From a virus, in the IMG/VR virus record IMGVR_UViG_3300045944_000135, positions 1 through 44,339 of that record: DNA of 44,339 nucleotides. One strand, written 5' to 3'. A program made the translations under genes and the position numbers. The notes under the pieces were generated by a model that was given only the letters and a program-made list of their open reading frames with translations, was not told the origin of the DNA and ran no database searches. Below, one piece after another: positions 12,316 to 21,128 of this stretch; position 1 is the stretch's first letter; each line of letters opens with the position of its first letter.

Positions 12316-14975
12316 TTCGTACCAAAGAACAAGAACCATCTTTTGCGCATTACGGCACTCCCCGTCATTCCGGCCGTTATCCTTGGGGATCTGGTCAACC
12401 CGAAACTACTCGTAATAGAAGTTTTCTCGATTCGGTTAGAGCACTTGAAAACAAAAATATGACACCAGCCGAAATTGCTCAGGGTATGGGTATTTCGGTG
12501 AAACAACTTAGAGCTCGTAAATCAATAGCTACCGCTCAGGAAAGACAAGCCAAAATTCTGCAAGCTCAGCGATTAGATGAAAAAGGTTGGGGAGCTTCTG
12601 AGATTGGTCGACGCATGGGTATCAATGAATCTTCAGTTCGAGCTTTACTTGCTCCTGGTGCGAAAGATAAAGCTGATGCAATACAAACTACAGCTAATCT
12701 ACTTAAGGACAAAGTTAAAGAACACGAATTGATTGATGTTGGTCGAGGTACAGAAAGTTTGCTTGGTATTACCAAGACCCGACTTGATACTTCTGTTGAG
12801 GCTTTAAAAGAACAAGGATATGAAATTCACAATGTTAAGGTTCTACAAGCGGGTACCGGTAAGTTCACAAATATGAAAGTATTGGCTCCACCTGGTACTC
12901 CTTGGTCTCATGTTCAACAGAATAAAGCTAAGATCAAACCAGTTATTGATGCATATTCCGAAGACAATGGTCGAAGCTTTATCGGTTTGCAACCACCAAT
13001 TTCCGTGAACTCGAGACGTATTCGGGTAAATTATGCGGAGACTGGTGGCGACAAACTTGATGGTCTTATCTATGTTCGCCCAGGTGTAAAAGATTTGTCT
13101 TTGGGTAACAGTGCAAATTATGCCCAGGTACGCGTCATGGTTGATAAAACGCATTATCTTAAAGGCATGGCTGTATACAAAGAGGATCTACCTGCAGGTG
13201 TAGATCTGGTTTATAATACAAACAAAAGTAATACGGGTCGCAAAAAAGATGCTATGAAAGCTATAGAGGACGATCCGGAAAATCCATTTGGTTCTATCGT
13301 ACATCAGGTACATGGGCCAGATGGTAAAGTTACATCGGCGATGAATAAGGTTTACGAAGAAGGTGATTGGGATAAGTGGTCTGCTAATTTCTCATCACAG
13401 ATGCTTTCAAAACAAAATCCCGATTTCGCTAAACAGCAGCTTGGTGTGACATTTGAACGTCGGCTTAGAGAACTTGATGAAATCAACTCACTTACGAATG
13501 CGACAGTTCGTAAAGATCTTCTTCTTAAATTCGCCGATAGTGCAGATGCTTCAGCAGTGCATCTCAGCGCGGCGGCTTTGCCGCGTACGTCTGCCAAAGT
13601 CATACTGCCAGTCACGTCTGTAAAACCTACTGAAATCTATGCACCAAGTTATCGAGATGGCGAACGGGTAGCGCTTATTCGTCACCCACATGGTGGAACT
13701 TTTGAAATTCCTCAACTGACTGTAAACAATCGCAATCGTGCAGCTCGCAAAATTATTGGTACTGCAGCAAGAGATGCTGTCGGTATTAATCATGAAGTAG
13801 CAAAGCGATTGTCGGGTGCGGATTTCGATGGTGATCATGTACTTGTTATTCCTAATAAAGGTAAAATAAAAACTACTGCTGCTCTTGACGGATTAAAAGA
13901 TTTCGATCCGCAAGTCTACAAGATACCAAAAGATTCTCCCATCCCTCGTATTAAACCAAATCGTAAACAAAATGAGATGGGTAAAATTTCAAATCTAATT
14001 ACCGATATGACTCTTCAAGGTGCTAGTCATGATGAGGTAGCTCGCGCAATTCGGCATTCGATGGTTGTTATCGATTCAGAAAAACACAATCTTGATTTCC
14101 GTCAATCTGAAAAAGATAACGGTATTGCGAGTTTGAAAGAGAAGTATCAGGGTGGAAAGAGAGCTGGTGCTGCCACTCTGATTAGTAGAGCTGGTGCGGA
14201 GACTCGTATTCCTGAGCGTGTTCCAAGACCAGCTCGCAAAGGTGGACCCATTGACCCGGTTACAGGAAAGAAAGTTTTTGAACCAACGGGACGAATGGTT
14301 CCGGATCGTAGAACAGGAAAGTTAGTTGAGAAGAAAGAAGTACATGATCGCTTGGCCATAACCGATGATGCACTTACTCTTGTTGGAACTCATCCTACAA
14401 GTATGGAACTCCTTTATGCTGAGCATTCTAATAGACTAAAGGCTATGGCTAATAGTGCAAGAAAGCAAGCAGTAGCTATTAAAGGTGCGGAGCGTTCTCC
14501 TTCTGCAGCAAAGACCTATAAGAATGAAGTTGATTCTCTAAACTCAAAACTTAATAATGCTAAACGAAACGCTCCCCGTGAAAGACAAGCCCAGCGTCTA
14601 ACAGAGACGCATGTCTCTCAGTTACGCCAGGCTAATCCAGAGATGCAACCCGAAGACGTCAAGAAGATCAGGTTTGCAGCACTAGAAGAGTACAGAAACA
14701 GGACTGGTGCAGGGAAAGATAGGATTAAGATAACACAAAGTGAATGGGATGCTATTCAAGCTGGTGCTATTTCTAAAACTAAACTAGAAGAGATCCTTAG
14801 GAATAGTGATGCGGATCGTGTTAAAGAGCTAGCTCTACCAAAGCAGAAGATCAAGATGTCATCCACTAATAGACTTCGTGCACAGTCCATGTTAGCTGCA
14901 GGCTTCACTCAACAAGAAGTAGCAGACGCACTGGGTGTTGGCTTGACTACACTCAAGGTAAGTCTCAATGAGTGA
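12312..14975 (+). CDS. Large DFDGD-motif protein, RNA-polymerase-like, with three helix-turn-helix segments
   Basis: An 887-residue protein starting at GTG 12312 (GTGA overlap; GAGGAGG upstream). RLSGADFDGDHVLVIP has Asp504, Asp506 and Asp508 in the order of the metal-binding NADFDGD motif of RNA polymerase beta-prime. It is preceded by RHPHGGTFEIP and KPTEIYAPSYRDGE. Helix-turn-helix segments lie at about 50-75, 90-112 (GASEIGRRMGINESSVRALL) and 858-887 (TQQEVADALGVGLTTLKVSL). The N-terminus carries HYGTPRHSGRYPWGSG, a short motif I recall at the start of other phage proteins. By family it may be a two-barrel RNA polymerase like those of YonO and crAss-like phages, used for phage transcription or injected with the DNA. 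The second barrel is not proven from sequence alone. Confidence 0.72.
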   Translation: MIRTKEQEPSFAHYGTPRHSGRYPWGSGQPETTRNRSFLDSVRALENKNMTPAEIAQGMGISVKQLRARKSIATAQERQAKILQAQRLDEKGWGASEIGRRMGINESSVRALLAPGAKDKADAIQTTANLLKDKVKEHELIDVGRGTESLLGITKTRLDTSVEALKEQGYEIHNVKVLQAGTGKFTNMKVLAPPGTPWSHVQQNKAKIKPVIDAYSEDNGRSFIGLQPPISVNSRRIRVNYAETGGDKLDGLIYVRPGVKDLSLGNSANYAQVRVMVDKTHYLKGMAVYKEDLPAGVDLVYNTNKSNTGRKKDAMKAIEDDPENPFGSIVHQVHGPDGKVTSAMNKVYEEGDWDKWSANFSSQMLSKQNPDFAKQQLGVTFERRLRELDEINSLTNATVRKDLLLKFADSADASAVHLSAAALPRTSAKVILPVTSVKPTEIYAPSYRDGERVALIRHPHGGTFEIPQLTVNNRNRAARKIIGTAARDAVGINHEVAKRLSGADFDGDHVLVIPNKGKIKTTAALDGLKDFDPQVYKIPKDSPIPRIKPNRKQNEMGKISNLITDMTLQGASHDEVARAIRHSMVVIDSEKHNLDFRQSEKDNGIASLKEKYQGGKRAGAATLISRAGAETRIPERVPRPARKGGPIDPVTGKKVFEPTGRMVPDRRTGKLVEKKEVHDRLAITDDALTLVGTHPTSMELLYAEHSNRLKAMANSARKQAVAIKGAERSPSAAKTYKNEVDSLNSKLNNAKRNAPRERQAQRLTETHVSQLRQANPEMQPEDVKKIRFAALEEYRNRTGAGKDRIKITQSEWDAIQAGAISKTKLEEILRNSDADRVKELALPKQKIKMSSTNRLRAQSMLAAGFTQQEVADALGVGLTTLKVSLNE

Positions 14976-15255
14976 GATGACCATGACTGATACTGAATAC
15001 ATGTTAACTACAGTAGACAATCCATTTGATCCATTCACTAGGTTTGATGAATGGCTAGCCTATGATACAATGATGGGTTACTATACACCCTCCTTCTTAG
15101 CTAGAGTGGCATACACATCAGATGAGTTGTCTGAACCTGACCAAGAGCTAGCGTTACAAGAAGCAATAGATTACATCGTAGAGGAGAATGTTTCAGGTAT
15201 GTGGAGAAAGGTTTCACGTAACTCTACATTGATTCCAGATCCTGATGACATCTAA
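14968..15255 (+). CDS. Conserved TTVDNPFDPF-type phage protein
   Basis: A 95-residue acidic protein from ATG 14968, overlapping the preceding gene by 8 bp. LTTVDNPFDPFTRFDEWLAY, then GYYTPSFLARVAYTSDELSE and the helix QELALQEAIDYIVEE are characteristic of a family seen in many siphophages directly after the DFDGD gene. The fixed neighbourhood suggests a partner of that protein. No enzymatic motif is visible and function is unknown. Confidence 0.82.
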   Translation: MSEMTMTDTEYMLTTVDNPFDPFTRFDEWLAYDTMMGYYTPSFLARVAYTSDELSEPDQELALQEAIDYIVEENVSGMWRKVSRNSTLIPDPDDI

Positions 15256-15400
15256 CTTTGAGGAACTAGAACAATTGCGTGAACAAGAAAAACCAAAAGA
15301 TTTAAAGAAACAAAGAGAACTAAGAGCAAGACAGAGAGCGAAGAGATTTGAAAAGTTTAAAAGAAGAGGATTGAAAAAAGGAAAGAGAAAAAATAAATAA
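15245..15400 (+). CDS. Small, highly basic protein
   Basis: A 51-residue protein from ATG 15245, overlapping the preceding stop by 11 bp. After an acidic start (FEELEQLREQE) it is almost wholly Lys/Arg with a helical pattern (KQRELRARQRAKRFEKFKRR). It probably binds nucleic acid or an acidic partner. It is the last gene of the transcription/nuclease operon before a 129-bp gap. Confidence 0.55.
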   Translation: MTSNFEELEQLREQEKPKDLKKQRELRARQRAKRFEKFKRRGLKKGKRKNK

Positions 15401-15425
15401 ATAAAAATCTGGGATCCCATTGATA

Positions 15426-15458
15426 GGGGGGAGGGGGTCAAAAAAATATACCCCCCTC
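15426..15458 (+). terminator. G-rich/C-rich hairpin, possible terminator
   Basis: GGGGGGAGGGGG (15426-15437) faces ACCCCCCTC (15450-15458) across an A-rich loop. The stem has a one-base bulge and only two T follow, so it is a weak intrinsic terminator at best. It marks the boundary between the DNA/RNA metabolism block and the virion block. Confidence 0.4.
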
Positions 15459-15496
15459 TTCATCGCCCGGCTCCCAAAAAATTCCCCGGCGGTATA

Positions 15497-15520
15497 TTTG
15501 GAAAAAACACTTTATTTTAA
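15497..15520 (+). promoter_or_regulatory. Degenerate promoter-like element before the virion block
   Basis: The segment GGAAAAAACACTTTATTTTAA aligns with the repeated element through AAACA and the spacing, but CGCG is replaced by TTTG and the -10 is TTTTAA or TATTTT. It stands where a promoter for late genes is expected. Confidence 0.35.
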
Positions 15521-15529
15521 GGGGGTTGA

Positions 15530-16030
15530 ATGTCGGTAGAAGATTCAAGAACTATTGTTAAAGGTATTATTAGGCCACCTGGAATTGATGTTGAAGTGGA
15601 TATAACTGATAGAGTTAGTGGTGAAAGTAGTGATGTTGTCCTTGAAACTTTTGAATTTCAGTATGATACGCCTGACATCGGATCAGGAATTCCATTTTTA
15701 GTGATGAAAAAAGGCGATTGGATCACGGAGATGTGGATTGATCGCTTAGAACTATGGGCTGGTCCCGATTTAGGTGTGCCAACGGTTTATATTGGAGGAG
15801 CAGCTTTAGAACAATATCAATATTACGCAACACAACGTTTAGATGTTTTTGCTAGTACCGATCACGGAGCTACACATACGCCTTCATCATTTGAAACATC
15901 ACTTATATTCATTGAAGATGAACAATTAATACTGCATGTCGCTTATGACGACTCTGGCGTGCAGAATCCAGGTACACCGGTAGCTGGCCATGCAAAACTA
16001 ACGATACAATACACGAAGAATAGGGTTTAA
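15530..16030 (+). CDS. Probable virion-associated beta-rich protein
   Basis: A 166-residue protein from ATG 15530 after GGGGGTTGA. It is almost entirely beta-prone with little charge clustering (VLETFEFQYDTPDIGSGIPF, WITEMWIDRLELWAGPDLGV, HAKLTIQYTKNRV). This composition and its place at the head of the structural block suggest a capsid decoration or tail accessory protein. I do not recognise the family. Confidence 0.7.
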   Translation: MSVEDSRTIVKGIIRPPGIDVEVDITDRVSGESSDVVLETFEFQYDTPDIGSGIPFLVMKKGDWITEMWIDRLELWAGPDLGVPTVYIGGAALEQYQYYATQRLDVFASTDHGATHTPSSFETSLIFIEDEQLILHVAYDDSGVQNPGTPVAGHAKLTIQYTKNRV

Positions 16031-16048
16031 TCTTAGAAAGGAGGTCGC

Positions 16049-16429
16049 GTGCCAGCCAGGCGAAGAAGGTCGGAGCCCGAACAATCTCCTCGCAAGCCCG
16101 CGACAACTCCTGAAGGTCGCGAGAACGAGTTGGTTTCTCAGGCCGTCGATCTTGCTGAACAACAAATTCGGGATGGGACGGCATCTTCACAGGTTATCAC
16201 ACATTTCTTGAAGCTGGGTTCAACTCGAGAAAAGCTGGAGCAACAACGACTCGAGCATGAAAATGAACTTACACGGGTCAAAATCGAAGCGATCGAGTCT
16301 CAGAAGCGTGTCGAAGAGCTATACATGGAAGCGCTGACCGCAATGCGCTCATATGCGGGTAATCTGCCAACTTCCGAAGCGGAAGAGGCATCCGATGATA
16401 ATGTCACGGACATACGAAGAGCTTCGTAA
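16049..16429 (+). CDS. Terminase small subunit-like protein
   Basis: A 126-residue protein from GTG 16049, preceded by AAAGGAGGTCGC. The basic N-terminus (PARRRRSEPEQSPRKPATTP), EGRENELVSQAVDLAEQQIR and the segment GTASSQVITHFLKLGSTREK followed by a coiled coil match a family usually annotated as small terminase. It would recognise DNA and regulate the large subunit. Here it is separated from the large subunit by about 5 kb of fibre and lysis genes. It overlaps the HNH gene by 29 bp. Confidence 0.72.
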   Translation: MPARRRRSEPEQSPRKPATTPEGRENELVSQAVDLAEQQIRDGTASSQVITHFLKLGSTREKLEQQRLEHENELTRVKIEAIESQKRVEELYMEALTAMRSYAGNLPTSEAEEASDDNVTDIRRAS

Positions 16430-16808
16430 GTTAGAGACGTTTAAAGAGCGGTTCGATTATCTCCGCTTAGACGGAATTCTTGGAGAGAGTACTTTTGGCT
16501 TCGATCGCTGGGTAAATCAACGTTTTTACAAGTCTGGAGAATGGCGATCGGTTCGAAATTATGTAATAACCCGTGATAATGGCTGCGATTTGGCAGTTCC
16601 CGGTTATGAAATTCATATCAAGTTACTGGTTCATCATATGAATCCGGTATCGCTCGATGATATCAAACATGGTGAAGAATGGATTTTAGACCCTAATTTT
16701 CTGATAACTACATCGTTTCAAACACATAATGCGATTCACTATGGAGATGAGAGTCTCCTTCCTAGAGGTCCAATTGAACGGAAGCGAGGCGATACAACAC
16801 TCTGGTGA
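16401..16808 (+). CDS. HNH endonuclease, terminase-associated type
   Basis: A 135-residue protein; ATG 16401 is chosen over an earlier in-frame ATG at 16353 that would lengthen the overlap. YKSGEWRSVRNYVITRDNGC, then LLVHHMNPVSLDDI and FLITTSFQTHNAIHYGDESL give the H-N-H core (HHMNP and THNAIHY). This form is common beside terminase genes and, in HK97-like systems, HNH proteins are needed for cos cleavage and packaging. The role here is inferred from that family. Confidence 0.85.
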   Translation: MSRTYEELRKLETFKERFDYLRLDGILGESTFGFDRWVNQRFYKSGEWRSVRNYVITRDNGCDLAVPGYEIHIKLLVHHMNPVSLDDIKHGEEWILDPNFLITTSFQTHNAIHYGDESLLPRGPIERKRGDTTLW

Positions 16809-16817
16809 GGAGGGAGA

Positions 16818-17192
16818 ATGGCTGTCATCGACGCAGGACCGGTGAAGATGGATTTGCTCCGCATCCGCGCCGGTGATCGAAATCTATTCACTATAAAACT
16901 CAGTAATAACAGCGGTCCGATAGATATAACAGATTTTGTAATCGAAGCACAAGTACGAACTGAACCTACGGATGGAGTAATAGCTATTTCTGCGGTTATT
17001 GCCATTGTCGACGCCGCACAAGGACAATTCTCTATGCGGTGGCCGGGTGACGACGTACGTGATCTTCTTGCTGGTGCCGATACTTGGGAGGGGGTCTGGG
17101 ATTTACAGGTTACTGAGTCGGTTGGCGAAGATCCGCAAACACTTCTAGCTGGATTATTTACTGCTGAGTCGGATGTGACTCGATCACCATGA
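16818..17192 (+). CDS. Baseplate/tail protein, BppU-like N-terminal type
   Basis: A 124-residue protein from ATG 16818 after [31 protein letters not shown], then [16 protein letters not shown] and [12 protein letters not shown] form an immunoglobulin-like beta sandwich of the kind found in baseplate upper proteins and in tail fibre adaptors. It overlaps the fibre gene by 4 bp (ATGA), so it probably joins the fibre to the tail or assists its assembly. Confidence 0.7.
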   Translation: MAVIDAGPVKMDLLRIRAGDRNLFTIKLSNNSGPIDITDFVIEAQVRTEPTDGVIAISAVIAIVDAAQGQFSMRWPGDDVRDLLAGADTWEGVWDLQVTESVGEDPQTLLAGLFTAESDVTRSP

Positions 17193-18853
17193 GTATTAAT
17201 CCGATTGAATTAACAGTTAATCTAGAAACGGAAGAAATTGAGGTTGCTCCAAAAGAGATTGATCTCAATATAGAAGTGGGAACCACGACAAAAGACATTA
17301 GTGTTTCGCCACGGGAGATCGATTTCGATATAGCAGTAGAAGCTAAGACAATAGACATTAGTCAAAAAGATACTTATGTAACTGTAGATTTTTCTATTCC
17401 TGATGTCGATTTTATCTATCCCCAGGGTCCTCCCGGACCAGAGGGACCTCCTGGACCAGAGGGACCACGGGGTCCTGCCAGTACTGTTCCCGGACCAGAG
17501 GGACCAGCGGGACCACAAGGAGAGACTGGTCCAATTGGACCAGAAGGCCCGGAAGGTCCCCCCGGTACTGTCTATGATTCCGATCAAATAGGAACTATCA
17601 AGGCTTTTAGTGGACAGACAATTCCGACAAATTGGGAACTTGCCGACGGACGCGACATGGATAAGACAGTTTATCCTGAATTATTTGCGGCTATCGGTTA
17701 TATCTATGGTGGTTCTGGGGATATTTTCAAATTGCCAGATCTACGGAGCAAGTTTATCTATGGTGTCGCGTTAGCGGATTTGTCCGATCTTGGTGATGGT
17801 GGTGGATCCGAGACACATACATTGACTGTCGGCGAGATGCCAGCTCACGATCATGGCGGTGCGACTGGTAGTAGTACAACTGGAGTAGATTCGCCTGACC
17901 ACGCACATGGTGGTTCTACTGATACACGAGGTAATCATTTCCACACCTCTCCGGAAGGTGCGCAGGCAAGTGGAGCAACGGCAGCTCTTGGTTCTGGAGG
18001 TACATCCCGATATTTGGTAACTGGTTTGACAATCACAACGACTACTACTGGAGATCACGCACATAATTTCTCTACTGGTGGTGCCAGCGCTCGTCATGCT
18101 CACTCAGTTCCTTCGTTAACGATCCCTGCCCAGGGCGGTGGTGGTGCCCATAATAACATGCCGCCTTATCTTCGGATTGCACAGATCATCAAGGTGACAG
18201 GCGCTCAAATCGATGCCGGTGGCGCGCTCATAGGTCCACAGGGAGCAAAAGGAGATACGGGCGATCAAGGACCACAAGGTATTCAGGGAGAACAAGGCGA
18301 ACAAGGTCCACCAGGACCAAGCACGTCTGTACCTCTTGTTACTTCTCTACCAGGTAGTCCAACTGATGGACAAGAGGTTTACTATCTAGCGGATGCAGCT
18401 GCAGGTGTTATTTGGCACTTGCGCTATCGGGCTGCAGTCAGTGGATCGTATAAATGGGAATTTCTAGGAGGTTCGTCATTACTTGCGGAAAATATTACAG
18501 ATGCATATATTTCATCGCTTACTTACGTTGATCTTGGCGGTCCCTCAATAACACCACCGTTATCTGGTGATTATCAAGTGGAAATTTCGGCAACAATTTA
18601 TAGTCAGGCAGCTAACAACTGGGTTAGTTATAGTTATTCCATCGGCGCGACTGTGGCTCAAGACGCTGATCAAGCTAATTGGTATTCAGGTGCGATTTCT
18701 TCTGGTTTTTCTGGTGGATCGGTGGCACTTCGTAAGAGAGTGAAAACGCTTTTAGCTGGACAGGCATTAGTAACAAAAGGAAAAGTTTCGGTTGCAGTTA
18801 GTACAGCACTTGGTTATCGACGCATAGAGTTGATTCCGATACGAGTTGGATAA
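17189..18853 (+). CDS. Tail fibre/receptor-binding protein with collagen repeats, tail-collar domain and HxH motifs
   Basis: A 554-residue protein from ATG 17189. An acidic N-terminus with repeating IDLNIEV/IDFDIAV strands is followed by Gly-X-Y collagen-like triplets at about 75-127, a phage tail-collar domain ([20 protein letters not shown] to SKFIYG, about 134-192), then a glycine- and histidine-rich segment with AHDHGG, DHAHGG, NHFHTS, DHAHNF and RHAHSV. A second collagen stretch (about 349-380) leads to a C-terminal beta domain. In T4 gp37, HxH motifs hold iron in the receptor-binding needle; a similar trimeric, metal-bound rod is likely here. It determines host attachment. Confidence 0.88.
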   Translation: MSINPIELTVNLETEEIEVAPKEIDLNIEVGTTTKDISVSPREIDFDIAVEAKTIDISQKDTYVTVDFSIPDVDFIYPQGPPGPEGPPGPEGPRGPASTVPGPEGPAGPQGETGPIGPEGPEGPPGTVYDSDQIGTIKAFSGQTIPTNWELADGRDMDKTVYPELFAAIGYIYGGSGDIFKLPDLRSKFIYGVALADLSDLGDGGGSETHTLTVGEMPAHDHGGATGSSTTGVDSPDHAHGGSTDTRGNHFHTSPEGAQASGATAALGSGGTSRYLVTGLTITTTTTGDHAHNFSTGGASARHAHSVPSLTIPAQGGGGAHNNMPPYLRIAQIIKVTGAQIDAGGALIGPQGAKGDTGDQGPQGIQGEQGEQGPPGPSTSVPLVTSLPGSPTDGQEVYYLADAAAGVIWHLRYRAAVSGSYKWEFLGGSSLLAENITDAYISSLTYVDLGGPSITPPLSGDYQVEISATIYSQAANNWVSYSYSIGATVAQDADQANWYSGAISSGFSGGSVALRKRVKTLLAGQALVTKGKVSVAVSTALGYRRIELIPIRVG

Positions 18854-18862
18854 GGAGGTGTA

Positions 18863-20053
18863 ATGCCAGGGCCAGCTTTTTATCGTGATCTATACGGTCC
18901 GAGATCAGATCCGAAAAAGTATCCGATGTCGGGCGATGATGTAATCGCTGTAAAACGAGTACTTTCCAGAGCTGGGTATTTGCCTTGGACTCAATTTACG
19001 AATGTTTATGGCGAGGGAGCAGAGGATGCTTGCCGTGAGTTTCAGCGTGATATCGGGATTACAGGCTCTGGTGGCGGTGATCCAAAGGGACATTACGGCA
19101 AACAAACGCACGATGCACTCAGAGAAGAAGAACGACGGGGTTATCCAGGAGAATTTGCCTGGGATGATTATTCGACAAAACTGTATGCCGAAGCTATTGT
19201 TCCTAATACTCCACCTTCGTTTGCTTTTAAGCGTGATCTCTACGGTCCACCGGATAAACGTTATCCAATGTCAGGTAACGATTGTCTCGCGGTCAAGCGT
19301 GCGCTCTCACGCGCGGGCCATATTCCCTGGCAAGATTTTACAAACGTTTACGGGGAACAAGCAAAAGAAGGTTGTATCTCATTTCAGAAATCGGTAGGAA
19401 TTACTGGTCCAGATGGTGGTCCACCACAAGGTCATTATGGGGAGAAGACGCATAAAAAGTTGTTGAAGGCAAAAGCGGAAATGAAGCATGAATGGGCCTT
19501 TGATGCTCGTTCGATCGAGTTGTACAAAGGATACGATGCGCCTGGTTCGAGTAATGGTCGAGATGCGGTAATGAAACATCTCGAGAAACGACTTGGCTAT
19601 ACCGAGAATCCGGCAGGTTCGAATTGCGATACTCGTTCTGATGGTATTCGGACAGCGCAAGATCACACGGCCGGTGGTACGTGGCTTCGAAATCAGCCAT
19701 GGTGTGGTTGTTGGTGCTTCTATGCGCTCGAGGCTGCAGATGTGCAAGGACTAGGTTCTTGGATGGCTTCAGTAGCTTCGATTGAGGAGTATGCTAAGGA
19801 CAAAGCTGGCTGCTTTCACGGTTGGACTACTGATCGTTCAAAGGTGAAGAAAGGTGACTTAGCAGTAATCGGAGGTTATGGTGTTCATGTTGAAACCGTC
19901 CGCGGATTCTCGGGCTCGAATACGCTTACTTACGGCGGAAATACGAGTCCAGGAAGCTCGGGCTCGCAGTCAAATGGGGGAGGTGCCTATGCGAGGACTC
20001 GTTACCCGTCTGAAGTCCGTGGTTATGCGCTCGTCAAGTTCCCAGGGGAGTGA
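18863..20053 (+). CDS. Endolysin: two peptidoglycan-binding modules plus CHAP/NlpC-like peptidase
   Basis: A 396-residue protein from ATG 18863 after AAGGAGGTGTA. Two similar modules, about 6-105 and 118-210, each contain RDLYGP, YPMSG, AVKR(V/A)LSRAG, FTNVYGE and GHYG(K/E)(Q/K)TH, typical of the PG_binding_1 fold; they look like an internal duplication. The C-terminal domain has QPWCGCWCFYALEAA (catalytic Cys region) and YGVHVETV (His), as in CHAP/NlpC peptidases. It would cut peptidoglycan cross-links or stems at lysis. No signal peptide is visible, so it needs a holin; a candidate lies at 20345. Confidence 0.9.
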   Translation: MPGPAFYRDLYGPRSDPKKYPMSGDDVIAVKRVLSRAGYLPWTQFTNVYGEGAEDACREFQRDIGITGSGGGDPKGHYGKQTHDALREEERRGYPGEFAWDDYSTKLYAEAIVPNTPPSFAFKRDLYGPPDKRYPMSGNDCLAVKRALSRAGHIPWQDFTNVYGEQAKEGCISFQKSVGITGPDGGPPQGHYGEKTHKKLLKAKAEMKHEWAFDARSIELYKGYDAPGSSNGRDAVMKHLEKRLGYTENPAGSNCDTRSDGIRTAQDHTAGGTWLRNQPWCGCWCFYALEAADVQGLGSWMASVASIEEYAKDKAGCFHGWTTDRSKVKKGDLAVIGGYGVHVETVRGFSGSNTLTYGGNTSPGSSGSQSNGGGAYARTRYPSEVRGYALVKFPGE

Positions 20054-20171
20054 TTGGTCAAAGGAAGTACCTTCTGATGTGCGACTTGCTCGAGGTTTGC
20101 TCAGACTACTCGCCGAACGTCAAAATGAGAGTGAAAAGGAGAATAAAGATGCAGGAACATCCACAGTCTGA
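20025..20171 (+). CDS. Possible small protein overlapping endolysin end and next gene
   Basis: A 48-residue frame (SDWSKEVPSDVRLARGLLRL, then LAERQNESEKENKDAG) that overlaps the endolysin by 29 bp and the Pro/Glu-rich gene by 23 bp. The amphipathic helix and charged tail look like a real protein, and it fills a 95-bp gap otherwise empty. The ribosome binding site is weak. The alternative is that the next gene begins at GTG 20050 in another frame. Confidence 0.4.
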   Translation: MRSSSSQGSDWSKEVPSDVRLARGLLRLLAERQNESEKENKDAGTSTV

Positions 20172-20325
20172 ATCGCCGGAGGAACCGCAGGAGGAGCAGG
20201 GAGAGATGCAGCCAGGAGCACCACAGGAACCGCTACCACCTCCTGGAACTCCACCTCCAGATACCGAGCCACCTGAAGAAAGTCCAGAGGAGCCAGGTGG
20301 TGATGGAGAAGGCGATACCGAATAG
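20149..20325 (+). CDS. Pro/Glu-rich small protein
   Basis: A 58-residue protein; ATG 20149 follows AAAGGAGAATAAAG. An in-frame GTG at 20050 makes a GTGA overlap with the endolysin and could give 91 residues, but its extra part (KYLLMCDLLEVCSD) looks out-of-frame. The chain is repetitive (PPPGTPPPDTEPPEESPEEP) and disordered, very acidic. It may be a linker or a spanin-like periplasmic chain without lipobox, but no function can be assigned. Confidence 0.55.
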   Translation: MQEHPQSESPEEPQEEQGEMQPGAPQEPLPPPGTPPPDTEPPEESPEEPGGDGEGDTE

Positions 20326-20344
20326 CGTAAAGAGGGTGGAGTAG

Positions 20345-20581
20345 ATGTTTCTCGCCCAGTCTCGTCTACTCGTTTGGGTAGTAATTACTGCATTAGCAAT
20401 TATTACCTATGTGGTTGTAGTTGGTGGCATCGTTTGTATTAAAGATACTGATTATACATTTGCCGAGTATGTCGTTGATCTTGGAGCCATCTATAAACTT
20501 TTAGCAACTGCTGTAGTTGGTGCAATTGCGCATGCTTGGTTTGAACGACAAAACGGAAAAGGTGTGAGAGATGGAAACTAG
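20345..20581 (+). CDS. Putative holin
   Basis: A 78-residue membrane protein from ATG 20345 after GAGGGTGGAGTAG. Two predicted helices: LVWVVITALAIITYVVVVGG (about 9-28) and YKLLATAVVGAIAHAWF (about 50-66), with a charged tail (ERQNGKGVRDGN). Size, two helices and position after the endolysin fit a class II holin. It overlaps the connector gene by 11 bp. Confidence 0.68.
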   Translation: MFLAQSRLLVWVVITALAIITYVVVVGGIVCIKDTDYTFAEYVVDLGAIYKLLATAVVGAIAHAWFERQNGKGVRDGN

Positions 20582-20951
20582 TATTCTTATAAGTACAAAG
20601 AAAGTTTTGGGTATTGCTGAAGAGTATACAGCATTTGATGAAGATGTTATTATGCATATTAACACAGCTTTCTCTACTCTCACTCAATTGGGAGTCGGTC
20701 CGCCTGACGGATTTATGATTGAAGATGCTACTGCGGTCTGGACTGATTTTATTAGTGATGATATTCAATATAATGCTGTAAAATCGTATGTTTTTCTACG
20801 TGTTAAGCATCTCTTCGATCCACCCACGACATCATATCTAATTAATGCTTCTGAAGAGCAAATCCAAGAGCTTGAGTGGCGTCTGAATGTGCATCGAGAA
20901 GAGACCGGCTGGACTGATCCCGATCCACCTTTAATCGAGGAGGTTGGGTAG
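20571..20951 (+). CDS. Head-tail connector protein (gp6-like)
   Basis: A 126-residue protein from ATG 20571. SILISTKKVLGIAEEYTAFD, DEDVIMHINTAFSTLTQLGV, YNAVKSYVFLRVKHLFDPP and EEQIQELEWRLNVHREE match the helical family of HK97 gp6/SPP1 gp15 connectors that bind below the portal. Its place before the large terminase, rather than after the capsid gene, is unusual compared with HK97-like order. Confidence 0.78.
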   Translation: METSILISTKKVLGIAEEYTAFDEDVIMHINTAFSTLTQLGVGPPDGFMIEDATAVWTDFISDDIQYNAVKSYVFLRVKHLFDPPTTSYLINASEEQIQELEWRLNVHREETGWTDPDPPLIEEVG

Positions 20952-21127
20952 TGGAAAGAATCGGAATCGAAGAAGTTGAAGAAAGGCGAGCACGAACTGG
21001 GATGCAGCAAGATCGAGAGGAAAGAAACGAAGAAGTTGCTAACGAAATTGAGCGGAAAAAGCAGGAAAGAGCTAATGCGATTCGAGAAAGGCAGAGTCGA
21101 TTAGGACATATCGAAAAGGAAGAATAA
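20951..21127 (+). CDS. Charged coiled-coil peptide
   Basis: A 58-residue protein from GTG 20951, sharing one base with the preceding stop (TAGTG). Nearly half the residues are Glu, Arg or Lys with heptad-like spacing (EEVEERRARTGMQQDREERN). It could be a scaffold-like or adaptor helix. No family recognised. Confidence 0.6.
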   Translation: MERIGIEEVEERRARTGMQQDREERNEEVANEIERKKQERANAIRERQSRLGHIEKEE

Positions 21128-21128
21128 C

